In this document: positions 18,868-26,627 of the stretch, one piece after another | How the letters are laid out: every line of letters begins with the position of its first letter | Numbering within the stretch: position 1 is the stretch's first letter | Source of the DNA: Grimontia kaedaensis | GTDB taxonomy: Bacteria > Pseudomonadota > Gammaproteobacteria > Enterobacterales > Vibrionaceae | NCBI RefSeq assembly: GCF_023746615.1 | Contig: NZ_CP082275.1 | Coordinates: 2,356,001 to 2,420,000 of the forward strand | Reading direction: 5' to 3' | DNA length: 64,000 nucleotides | Made by a program: the position numbers and the translations under genes | The notes under the pieces: generated by a model | What the model was told of the DNA's origin: nothing | The model's database searches: none | What the model saw: only the letters and a program-made list of their open reading frames with translations

Positions 18868-18885
18868 AGGGAGAGTGTAAACATC

Positions 18886-20277
18886 ATGTCTGAACTGAAC
18901 GTCTATCGCCCCTATGATGGCGGTTTGATTCGGTCGCTGCCAATGCAGACAGCGGACGATGTAGAAACAGCGCTGGCGACTGCTCACGCGCTGTTTCTCG
19001 ACAGAAGCGCATGGATGCCACCGCATCAACGGATTGAGATTCTGGAGAAGGTTATAGAAATCATGTCATCGCAGGTGGAATCGCTCACCCGCATGGCAGC
19101 TGAAGAAGGTGGTAAGCCTTACATCGACTCTAAAGTAGAAGTGCTTCGTGCTATCAACGGTGTAAAGCTGGCCATTGAACACATTCCCCAGATCAAAGGC
19201 GAGCAGATCCCGATGGGACAAACTGCTGCTTCCGTGAATCGTATGGCTTTTACAATTCGTGAGCCAATTGGTGTTGTGGCTTCAGTGAGTGCTTTCAATC
19301 ACCCACTCAACCTTATTGTTCATCAGGTGATTCCAGCGCTTGCTGTCGGTTGCCCTGTGATTGTAAAGCCTGCGCTCACCACGCCTCTTTCTTGTCTAAG
19401 GCTGGTTGAGATCATGCATGAAGCCGGCTTACCCAAAGGTTGGTGTCAGGCACTGGTCTGCGATAACGATGCGTCGAGCAAGCTGGTTTCTGATTCAAGG
19501 GTTAACTTCCTTTCATTTATTGGCTCAGCCAAAGTTGGCTGGATGCTGCGATCGCAACTTGCACCTGGCACGCGCTGCGCACTGGAACACGGTGGCGCCG
19601 CTCCTGTCATTGTTGATGATAGCGCCAATATCGATGAAGTTGTGCCTATGCTTGCTAAAGGCGGCTTTTACCACGCTGGCCAAGTTTGTGTATCGGTTCA
19701 ACGCGTTTACGCACAGCAGGGGTTCTGTCGTGAACTTGCAGTCAGACTGGCTCAGGCTGCTGAAAAAATGAAGGTCGGCGATCCACTGGATCCGGACACA
19801 GAGGTCGGTCCGTTAATTCTTCCACGCGAAGTGGATCGCGTTGATGAGTGGGTTCAGGAAGCCGTGAAAGGCGGCGCTGAGTTACTTTGTGGGGGCGAAA
19901 AAATCTCTGAGAGCTGCTACGCCCCTACAGTACTGCTGAATCCACCGCATGATGTTCGTGTCTCCCAGATGGAAATCTTCGGCCCTGTGGTGTGTGTTTA
20001 TTCTTATGCGGACAAACAAACGGCAATCGATCGTGCCAACGGTCTGCCATACGCTTTCCAGGCGGCGGTTTTTACCAATGATTTGGAGGATGCATTGAAT
20101 GTCACTCAGCAGCTCAACGCGACAGCAGTCATGGTGAATGACCATACGGCGTTTCGCGTTGACTGGATGCCTTTCGGTGGCCGTGATGCTTCTGGCGTGG
20201 GCCTTGGCGGTATTCAGTATTCCATGCATGAAATGACGCGCGACAAAATGCTGGTATTCAAAAGTAAGCACTTGTAA
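18886..20277 (+). CDS. NAD(P)-dependent aldehyde dehydrogenase family protein
   Basis: ALDH superfamily protein of 463 residues. The catalytic cysteine is C268 in FYHAGQVCVSVQRV and the general-base glutamate is E234 in CALEHGGAAPVIVDD, 34 residues apart as in the family. The usual LGGKxP is replaced by HGGAAP, a minor variant. Cofactor-binding residues are visible in VASVSAFNHPLN and VIVKPALTTPLS. The start follows AAAGGGAGAG. It lies 18 bp after the acetolactate synthase-like gene and is presumably cotranscribed; it may oxidise an aldehyde derived from the TPP enzyme's product or substrate. The pair is not a standard acetoin operon, since no acetolactate decarboxylase is seen. Confidence 0.88.
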   Translation: MSELNVYRPYDGGLIRSLPMQTADDVETALATAHALFLDRSAWMPPHQRIEILEKVIEIMSSQVESLTRMAAEEGGKPYIDSKVEVLRAINGVKLAIEHIPQIKGEQIPMGQTAASVNRMAFTIREPIGVVASVSAFNHPLNLIVHQVIPALAVGCPVIVKPALTTPLSCLRLVEIMHEAGLPKGWCQALVCDNDASSKLVSDSRVNFLSFIGSAKVGWMLRSQLAPGTRCALEHGGAAPVIVDDSANIDEVVPMLAKGGFYHAGQVCVSVQRVYAQQGFCRELAVRLAQAAEKMKVGDPLDPDTEVGPLILPREVDRVDEWVQEAVKGGAELLCGGEKISESCYAPTVLLNPPHDVRVSQMEIFGPVVCVYSYADKQTAIDRANGLPYAFQAAVFTNDLEDALNVTQQLNATAVMVNDHTAFRVDWMPFGGRDASGVGLGGIQYSMHEMTRDKMLVFKSKHL

Positions 20278-20454
20278 TTCAGCACCACTACGCAATCCCT
20301 CTGACTCACCCTTTATGAAGAGTAAAGGCTTCAATATTGGGTGAGTCCTTCTTTCTGGGTTCCCCTCTCTATTAAAGCCCGTCTAATCAGTTAGTTTAGG
20401 TAAAATGTCTTATATTTAATTCATTAATAACAACTTCAAGACAAGCGAGGTAGC

Positions 20455-21915
20455 GTGAATATCCGAGCCCGGGCGGTGCTCTACACCGCGTTCATTTTTA
20501 CGGCTGTCATTCTTGCGTTCATCACTCTGGCATTTGGCTATCTGGCCGATGCCCGTAAAGAGGAGATGAATTACCGCGCCAAAGAGCTCGCAGAGCTTGT
20601 GTCTGTTACCTTCGAGATCCCACTGCTTGAAAAGAACCACACCATTATCCGTGATATGACGGATCGCTTCGTTGCTCACGAGGATTTGACCTATTTAACG
20701 ATTGACCAAGGTGACTCGCTGATAGCACACAGCCGAAGTCTGGATACACCCAAAGATGGTATCACCGTAGTGATAAAGGAAGTTGAAGGTGATGAAGGTA
20801 GACTTGGCACCGTGATTGTTGGCTATCGCAATCACTACTCCGACAACATGGCTTCACCCATCGGCCAAATGCTCATTTGGGGTACCAGTGGTATCGGCCT
20901 TTTTGCCATTGTGGTGATTTATATCTTACTCTATTCCATCACACGCCCGTTGCGGAAACTTCATCAAATTAAAAAAAACGGCGAGCCAACATCCAGATTC
21001 AGTCTGTTTGATGTTGATGAAATAGAAACCACGGTCAATGAGGTTAATCAATTACGAAAAAAGATGGACAGGAGCTACAACAAACTTCAGTCCTCATTGC
21101 GGGACCATGAGTTTTTCCACCAACAAACCCGAATCCTTGAAGAGCGAAGCCAAGCCATTTATCACGCATCCTTGGACGCCATTGTTGTGGTTGATGATCA
21201 AGACACCATTATTGAATTTAATCCAATGGCAGAGCAGCTATTTGGCTGGTCGAGAGATGAAATACTTGGCCTAAGACTAGCGGAAACCATCATCCCCGAA
21301 AGACTGCGCGAGAGCCATATCATAGGAATGCAACACTTAATCAAAACGGGTGAAGGTCCAGTACTTGACCAACGTATCGAGCTGCCAGCAATGCGTAAAA
21401 GCGGACGTGAGTTCACGATAGAAATTTCTATCTCGTCAGCAAAAACCAAGAATGGCTATATCTTTGTCTCGTACATCCGCGATATCTCACTTCAAAAGGC
21501 GCGGGAAGAAGAACGGCAGCAAACTGTTCAGGCATTTGAAATGGGCTTTCCTATGCTGATTGCCGATGCCAAAGGCCATATTGTTCGCATCAACCAAGCT
21601 TTCTCTGACATGTTGGGATATAAACCAGAAAATGTCATCGGTGAAAAGCCACGCTCATTAACTGAAAACCCTACAGACAAACCCTTCCACACGAGGATAT
21701 GGTTATCACTTTTAGGGCGTGGTTTTTGGCATGGGGAGCTGGAGCTGAGGCATAAAACCGGGCACGTGATTCGCGTAAAATCGAAAATGAAGTCACAGCG
21801 TAATGAAAGCGATGAAATGCAATTCTATGTCGCTCATTTCGAAGTGCAAGGCGACTGTCACCAAGAGGTTAAGCCGGAAACTTATCTTGAAGATGAAAAA
21901 CAAAGCCCACGGTAG
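20455..21915 (+). CDS. Membrane sensor with HAMP-like linker and two PAS domains, no output domain
   Basis: A 486-residue inner-membrane protein, starting at GTG (20455) after AGCGAGG. TM1 is about 8-30, an extracytoplasmic sensor region about 31-137, TM2 about 138-162, then a HAMP-like linker with a coiled stretch (to about 230) and two PAS domains (about 232-350 and 360-470). PAS1 shows DAIVVVDDQDTIIEFNPMAEQLFGW, the classic S-box, followed by a PAC-like segment ending FVSYIRDIS. The C-terminus after PAS2 is short and acidic. No histidine kinase, GGDEF, EAL, HTH or methyl-accepting signature was found. It could act by direct protein contact or be derived from a longer sensor. Confidence 0.75.
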   Translation: MNIRARAVLYTAFIFTAVILAFITLAFGYLADARKEEMNYRAKELAELVSVTFEIPLLEKNHTIIRDMTDRFVAHEDLTYLTIDQGDSLIAHSRSLDTPKDGITVVIKEVEGDEGRLGTVIVGYRNHYSDNMASPIGQMLIWGTSGIGLFAIVVIYILLYSITRPLRKLHQIKKNGEPTSRFSLFDVDEIETTVNEVNQLRKKMDRSYNKLQSSLRDHEFFHQQTRILEERSQAIYHASLDAIVVVDDQDTIIEFNPMAEQLFGWSRDEILGLRLAETIIPERLRESHIIGMQHLIKTGEGPVLDQRIELPAMRKSGREFTIEISISSAKTKNGYIFVSYIRDISLQKAREEERQQTVQAFEMGFPMLIADAKGHIVRINQAFSDMLGYKPENVIGEKPRSLTENPTDKPFHTRIWLSLLGRGFWHGELELRHKTGHVIRVKSKMKSQRNESDEMQFYVAHFEVQGDCHQEVKPETYLEDEKQSPR

Positions 21916-21922
21916 CGGGCTT
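21903..21922. terminator. Terminator between PAS sensor and nupC
   Basis: Stem AAGCCC...GGGCTT overlapping the PAS gene stop, between convergent genes; usable by both. Confidence 0.6.
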
Positions 21923-21946
21923 GTTCATTCTTAGGTTTTTAGCAGG

Positions 21947-23155
21947 TTATAGCGTGATAAACACGCCAGCCAACGCAGCACTCATCAAGTTAGCCAACGT
22001 TGCCGCAACCACTGCGCGGAAGCCAAGCTTCGCCACATCCTGACGACGCTCTGGTGCCATAGCACCGATAGAGCCTAGGTTAATCGCGATAGAACCAATA
22101 TTGGCAAAGCCACAGAGTGCAAAGGTCACGATGATTTGGCTGTGCTCAGACAGGGTGTCCTTCACATTAACGAAATCCATAAAGGCAACGAACTCGTTCA
22201 GAATCGTCTTTTGACCAATCAATGCACCCGCACTCAGCGCTTCATTCCAAGGAATACCTGCAGCAAATGCCAATGGAGAGAACAGGTACCCGAAGATCAG
22301 CTGCAATGTCAGGTTTTCATAGCCAAACCAAGCCCCCACAATCTCGAAACCTGCGTTTACCATCGCAATCACGCTCACGAATGCAATCAGCATGGTACCA
22401 ACAGCAACTGCCACCTTGACACCATTCATGGCACCGGATGCCAGCGCGTCAACCGCATTAACATCAGCACTTTTTTCCAGCTCGATGTTTGATTGTTCTA
22501 TCGCGACTTCACGCTCTGGCACCAGCATTTTTGCCATGAGAAGACCACCCGGCGCCGCCATAAAGCTCGCCGCAATCAGATATTTCAGTTCTATCCCCAA
22601 TGCGGCGTAGCCACCCAGTACAGAACCAGCAACAGAAGCCATACCACCCACCATGATGGCAAACAGCTCTGAACGGGTCATGTTCTTCAAGAATGGTCGG
22701 ATAACCAGTGAAGACTCACTCTGGGAAAGAAAAATGTTGCTGGTTGCAGCCAGAGACTCAACCTGAGAAGTACCTAGAAAACGTCGAATAGCGCCGCCAA
22801 TCACTTTGATTAGCCATTGCATGATACCGAGGTAGTAGAGAAGAGAAATAATGGCGGAAAGGAAGATGATGAGAGGAAGAACGCGGATAGCAAAAATGAA
22901 ATTACCACTTGCCAGATCACCAAAAACAAAACCGATGCCTTCGTCCGCAAAAGCTAATAATCCTGAAACGCCGTTGCTGATTGAACCGAGAAGAGATTGA
23001 CCAAGAGGGAAATAGAGAACCAACGCGGCAAAGCCGGCTTGAAGGGAGAAAGCGCCGAGAACAGTTCGCCAATTAATGTCACGACGACTGTCTGAAAGTG
23101 CGTAAGCACACGCCAACAGGGCCAATACGCCGGCCAAGCTGTAGATGATTTGCAT
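21947..23155 (-). CDS. nupC: NupC-family nucleoside:cation symporter (CNT family)
   Basis: Concentrative nucleoside transporter of 402 residues. The start at 23155 gives the family N-terminus (MQIIYSLAGVLALLACAYAL) after AAGGT; the longer frame to 23299 adds unrelated leader. Characteristic motifs are seen: GVSGLLAFADEGIGFVFG, SQSESSLVIRPF, and LSEHSQIIVTFALCGFANIGSIAI near the end. It imports nucleosides across the inner membrane with Na+ or H+. A CRP-like site (23464-23479) lies upstream, consistent with CRP control of nucleoside uptake in related bacteria. Confidence 0.95.
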   Translation of the reverse strand: MQIIYSLAGVLALLACAYALSDSRRDINWRTVLGAFSLQAGFAALVLYFPLGQSLLGSISNGVSGLLAFADEGIGFVFGDLASGNFIFAIRVLPLIIFLSAIISLLYYLGIMQWLIKVIGGAIRRFLGTSQVESLAATSNIFLSQSESSLVIRPFLKNMTRSELFAIMVGGMASVAGSVLGGYAALGIELKYLIAASFMAAPGGLLMAKMLVPEREVAIEQSNIELEKSADVNAVDALASGAMNGVKVAVAVGTMLIAFVSVIAMVNAGFEIVGAWFGYENLTLQLIFGYLFSPLAFAAGIPWNEALSAGALIGQKTILNEFVAFMDFVNVKDTLSEHSQIIVTFALCGFANIGSIAINLGSIGAMAPERRQDVAKLGFRAVVAATLANLMSAALAGVFITL

Positions 23156-23463
23156 TATGTTACCTTGCTTATGTATCTGGATTTTGGCGTGTTTTGATAA
23201 TACGCGCGCAGGCAAAGGCAACATGGCAGGAGGCTGCAGATGTTGTCTTACCCAAAGGCGAATATCAAAGGCCCATATACCCAAACGACCTGGAGACACA
23301 GGTTGTAATTTGTTTGGGTATTAATGCTCACAGTTACGCTGGGCCCAGTTCCTTGGGGCAAGTTTCCATTTTGCAGCCGATTGAAAGCTTGGTTATTCAC
23401 GCCATTCGTTAACGAAAAGCGCTCGCTTTAACCGGGCGGGGAATATAGCAAAGCCAAACCGTA

Positions 23464-23479
23464 TGTGACAATGATCACT
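23464..23479 (-). promoter_or_regulatory. CRP-like operator upstream of nupC
   Basis: TGTGACAATGATCACT matches the CRP consensus TGTGA-N6-TCACA at 9 of 10 conserved bases. It lies about 310 bp before the nupC start, between the VC0807-family terminator and nupC, so it most likely serves nupC with a long leader. The region between, 23156-23463, holds no convincing gene. Confidence 0.6.
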
Positions 23480-23540
23480 TTTGTTAAATTTCACAGTTTG
23501 ATGGCAAAACAGGCTGATTTGGATAAAAACTAAAACGAGA

Positions 23541-23564
23541 AAGCCCGGCGAGAATGCCGGGCTT
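23541..23564 (-). terminator. Terminator downstream of VC0807-family gene
   Basis: Perfect 9-bp stem AAGCCCGGC/GCCGGGCTT with a six-base loop, placed just after the stop of the minus-strand gene and followed there by TCTCGTTTT. Confidence 0.75.
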
Positions 23565-23587
23565 GTCGATGTATCTTTAAGCTGAAC

Positions 23588-24283
23588 TCACTTCATATGG
23601 AAGATTTGTTCAGTTTCCAGTGACGTCATTGCACGCACCTGACGCCATACGTAGTAGAAGATACCCAGCATCATCAATGTGCTTGGAATAGCAATCATTG
23701 GGTAGCTGTAGAGCGTCATTTTGCCCAACTCTTCATTGAATGCCACTGTGCCCGCTGGGCTGGTCACAATCCAAGTCGCGAGGAAATAGTTCATTGCAGA
23801 CGAGAAAACGAAAGTACTGGCAAACAGATAGTTAGATACCGTAAGACAACGCTCAAATGACTGTGTATTGTTTGTTTCCGCAAGACGCTCTTTGATAAGT
23901 TCGAGATTTAGGAGGGTGTCGTTGAAGATCATTTTCTTCACGATGGGATAAGGCGTGAAAGTGGAAATCAGGACCGCAAGGCCAATCACACCAGGGATCA
24001 AGGCTTCTTTTATCGCCAACCATTGAGTATCCAGCTCAAGCAAACCAATCCCGCCTGTCAGCAACACACTGACAAAGCCCAGTGCCGCAATCAGGTTCAG
24101 TTTTTTGCTTCGAACAAGTTCCAAACCACCGTAAGCTACTGGGAAGGCTAGCGCCACAACCAGTGCCATCACGGTACCGAGATGCTCCTCACCGCTGAAC
24201 TTCATCAAAATGAACGAAGGCAAAAATACGTTAAAGACAATTTCGAACAGTGCGTTCGGCTTTTTGGTTTCGGTATTACTCAT
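23588..24283 (-). CDS. VC0807-family inner-membrane protein
   Basis: A 231-residue protein with about six membrane helices; it begins with a soluble stretch and then LFEIVFNVFLPSFILMKFSG. The run ALAFPVAYGGLELVRSKKLN and LGFVSVLLTGGIGLLELD matches my memory of the VC0807 family, conserved in Vibrio and relatives. The function is not known. It is monocistronic with its own terminator and lies between nupC and the tRNA cluster. Confidence 0.72.
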   Translation of the reverse strand: MSNTETKKPNALFEIVFNVFLPSFILMKFSGEEHLGTVMALVVALAFPVAYGGLELVRSKKLNLIAALGFVSVLLTGGIGLLELDTQWLAIKEALIPGVIGLAVLISTFTPYPIVKKMIFNDTLLNLELIKERLAETNNTQSFERCLTVSNYLFASTFVFSSAMNYFLATWIVTSPAGTVAFNEELGKMTLYSYPMIAIPSTLMMLGIFYYVWRQVRAMTSLETEQIFHMK

Positions 24284-24469
24284 AATCTTCCAGTTTAAAG
24301 CGCCATGTTATTTTTCAGGCTTTGTTGAATTGTTCCCTGACAGCCACGAGATGTAAAGCCTGACCACACCATCCTGTGTAACGGCATGTGTATCTTGCTT
24401 GGTTTTTAGGCAGCGATTTGATGTGAAAAGTTCCGAAAAAGCTCAAATGAGGAGCATTTTGAGAGACAA

Positions 24470-24645
24470 AAACCCCGACATTTCTGTCGAGGCTTCATTG
24501 TGTTGGCGGAGCGGACGGACTAGAACGCGCCGGGCTCCCGGACGCGACCCAAAGTGCGAAGCACTTTCTGGGGCGCGAATAAGAAAAAAGCCCCAGTCTT
24601 TCGACTGAGGCTTAAATCGTTGGCGGAACGGCCGGGCTGGCGCTC
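24470..24645 (-). other. Decayed tRNA tail: two tRNA-Asp-like 3' ends, each with a terminator
   Basis: Read on the minus strand, this tail follows the tRNA-Asp terminator. It has a tRNA 3'-end-like piece (24621-24645, starting TGGCGGAACG on plus), a hairpin AAGCCCCAGTC/GACTGAGGCTT (24588-24613), a second, better tRNA-Asp 3' end (24504 onward, TGGCGGAGCGGACGG, as in the intact gene before diverging), and a hairpin CCCCGACA/TGTCGAGG (24473-24492). Neither piece can fold as a complete tRNA. They look like relics of extra tRNA genes lost by recombination between near-identical copies. Confidence 0.65.
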
Positions 24646-24706
24646 CAGCGGGGCTCAAGCCGTATGGCTCGTGAGAGTCCCCCTATTGGAATCTGATAAA
24701 TACAAA

Positions 24707-24734
24707 AAAGCCCCGCAGTTTCCTGCAGGGCTTT
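24707..24734 (-). terminator. Terminator of the tRNA-Ser/tRNA-Asp operon
   Basis: Stem AAAGCCCCGCAG/CTGCAGGGCTTT (one mismatch) with a TTTC loop, followed on the minus strand by a T-run, 8 bases after the tRNA-Asp end. Confidence 0.85.
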
Positions 24735-24741
24735 GTTGTGT

Positions 24742-24818
24742 TGGCGGAGCGGACGGGACTCGAACCCGCGACCCCCGGCGTGACAGGCCGGTATTCTAAC
24801 CAACTGAACTACCGCTCC
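24742..24818 (-). tRNA. tRNA-Asp(GUC)
   Basis: A 77-base tRNA with encoded CCA. The acceptor stem GGAGCGG pairs with CCGCTCC; the anticodon loop CTGTCAC gives GUC; T-arm GCGGGTTCGAGTCCCGT. It lies 42 bases after tRNA-Ser copy 2 and shares its promoter. Confidence 0.97.
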
Positions 24819-24860
24819 AATTCTTGTGAAATTCGGCTTTGAAGCCCAACTTCCAGAATG

Positions 24861-24951
24861 TGGCGGAGAGATAGGGATTTGAACCCTAGATACGCTATTA
24901 ACGTATGCCGGTTTTCAAGACCGGTGCTTTCAACCACTCAGCCATCTCTCC
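24861..24951 (-). tRNA. tRNA-Ser(UGA), second identical copy
   Basis: Identical over 91 bases to the gene at 16786-16876, including CCA and anticodon UGA. Identity continues about 19 bases upstream (GTAAGTGCGGCGAATATTA on plus) and then drops outside the -10 and -35 elements. Confidence 0.97.
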
Positions 24952-24964
24952 GTAAGTGCGGCGA

Positions 24965-24993
24965 ATATTATCGAGCTCTCGGAAGGCTGTAAA
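24965..24993 (-). promoter_or_regulatory. Sigma-70 promoter of tRNA-Ser/tRNA-Asp operon
   Basis: TTTACA and TAATAT with a 17-base spacer and the same GC-rich discriminator as copy 1, though the spacer sequence differs. Confidence 0.8.
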
Positions 24994-25179
24994 CCCCCTT
25001 TTTGCATGTTTTAATTCAAATGCTCAAAAAGCCACCAAGAGGTGTGCATTTTCTTGCTGCACATCAGAAAACTCAACATCTTAAAAATGGGAAATTAACT
25101 TTCAAAACGAATTTTAAACTTTCTCGCACCCTGAATGTCAGTGACTGCTAGAATGCCCATTATCTAGAACAATTCGAAC

Positions 25180-26565
25180 ATGACGATGACAAAAAAACTG
25201 CTCACCTTCTTCCTTTACTTTTTTGCCCTTTCACCTACATTTGCTACCGAACAATCGGAAACCATCAGAGGCGCTGCCTGTTTAGTCTCAGATGATCAAG
25301 GCCGCGTGTTAGTCACCCGGGATATTCTGAATAACCGAATTTCAATACCCGGCGGCTTTGTAGATAGCGATAATCCTGCTGACGCTGCGATCCGAGAAAC
25401 CCTCGAAGAAACGGGTATTGCGGTTGAAGTAATCAAAGAGTTTACACGATTAGATAGAGCCGTTTTGTTTGATTGTCGTGCCCTATCCCCTATTGCCATC
25501 CACAATCAGGAAGATGGCAATGCCATGGTGGCCAGTTGGCAAGCGGAGCATTTTGGCCGGGAAGTTCGCAACGTCTCCATGATCAAACCAAGCTCAGTAG
25601 ACATTAAAGAAGTCCGATTCCCCGATCAGGTAAGAATGATCCCAACCTGGCTGGAAACAGCCACACCCAGCGAAACCGCCCACTTCGAAGAGTTCAGTCA
25701 TATGAGTGCTGAGTTCAATGTGTGGAATGCGTCGATTAACCAAATGTTCCAACAAGCCATCAAAGCAATGCCTTCCATTTTTGGTGGACTGCTTACAGCG
25801 TCCTCGGCAATGGGAAGCGGCGTGTTGTTCTTCTTGCTTATCCCAATTGCAATGGCATCTGGCGGCGTAAAACGGGTTTCTCAATTGATGTTTACAACTG
25901 TCGCTGTCACCTTGATTGTCAGCTTCGCAAAGCTGCATTTTGCCGTTCCCAGACCCTTTTATCTGTTCCCAGATCTCCAGCTTACAGGCGCTTCAGGCTT
26001 TGCGTTCCCGAGTGGCCATACAGCCACAGCCTTTGCAGTATGGGGGCTGGTTTATCTGTGGTTAAAAGAAGCAGGTAAGGGATATCTCGCTATTTGGTTA
26101 ATACCGTCGGTATTGGTGGCATTAAGCCGCGTTTATCTTGGTGTCCATTATGTTACCGACGTGCTGGCCGGAGCCGTGATTGGTACGTTGGTGGTTTCAG
26201 TTTCACACACTTTGACTCAACGCCAGAACAAACTTGTTTCGCCAGTATTGTGGGCACTGATTGGCGTTGTCACCCTTCCGCTCGCCGCCACCCAGATCCA
26301 GCCAACTTTTCTCTACTGTGCGGCTTTTTCACTGACTTTCGCTGTGATGCTATTCCTGACCAAAAAGCAAATCCCGGCTATTGATACACCTTTAGGTAAG
26401 AAGGGTTTCATTTGGGCATTTGTCAGTGTCGCGGCAGTTGCCGGGTTGATTGGCGGTGTAGGGCTAGTATCCAACTCAAGTATCGAAATTCTTGCTGCAA
26501 TCACACTAGGATTTACTGTGTTGCCTGTGCTGCTGGCTTGGGTGGTTCCTAAACTCGGTAGATAA
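25180..26565 (+). CDS. Exported Nudix hydrolase fused to PAP2 membrane phosphatase
   Basis: A 461-residue fusion. A signal peptide (about 5-22, ending FAT) leads to a Nudix domain (about 28-165) and then a six-helix PAP2 phosphatase. The Nudix box (58-80) reads GGFVDSDNPADAAIRETLEE: the RExxxEE-G core is intact, but the expected Glu is Asp and the loop is one residue short. PAP2 motifs are complete: K251-x6-R258-P259, P277-S-G-H280, and S316-R...H323...D327. Both active sites would face the periplasm, an unusual place for a Nudix enzyme. The PAP2 part probably removes phosphate from lipid pyrophosphates or phosphatidates. Bifunctional Nudix/PAP2 proteins are known in gammaproteobacteria; the Nudix substrate is unknown. 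Confidence 0.85.
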   Translation: MTMTKKLLTFFLYFFALSPTFATEQSETIRGAACLVSDDQGRVLVTRDILNNRISIPGGFVDSDNPADAAIRETLEETGIAVEVIKEFTRLDRAVLFDCRALSPIAIHNQEDGNAMVASWQAEHFGREVRNVSMIKPSSVDIKEVRFPDQVRMIPTWLETATPSETAHFEEFSHMSAEFNVWNASINQMFQQAIKAMPSIFGGLLTASSAMGSGVLFFLLIPIAMASGGVKRVSQLMFTTVAVTLIVSFAKLHFAVPRPFYLFPDLQLTGASGFAFPSGHTATAFAVWGLVYLWLKEAGKGYLAIWLIPSVLVALSRVYLGVHYVTDVLAGAVIGTLVVSVSHTLTQRQNKLVSPVLWALIGVVTLPLAATQIQPTFLYCAAFSLTFAVMLFLTKKQIPAIDTPLGKKGFIWAFVSVAAVAGLIGGVGLVSNSSIEILAAITLGFTVLPVLLAWVVPKLGR

Positions 26566-26587
26566 CTCACCAACAACTCATCACAAA

Positions 26588-26613
26588 AAAGAGCGCCCTA
26601 GGGCGCTCTTTTT
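26588..26613. terminator. Bidirectional terminator
   Basis: Stem AAGAGCGCCC/GGGCGCTCTT with a TA loop, A-rich before and T-rich after, between the convergent Nudix-PAP2 and symporter genes. Confidence 0.88.
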
Positions 26614-26627
26614 ATCTAACAGGAAGA

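Noticed and set aside
24399..24799. Overlapping plus/minus short frames across the tRNA-Asp region
   Set aside because: They translate tRNA genes, relics and terminators; no coding signal.
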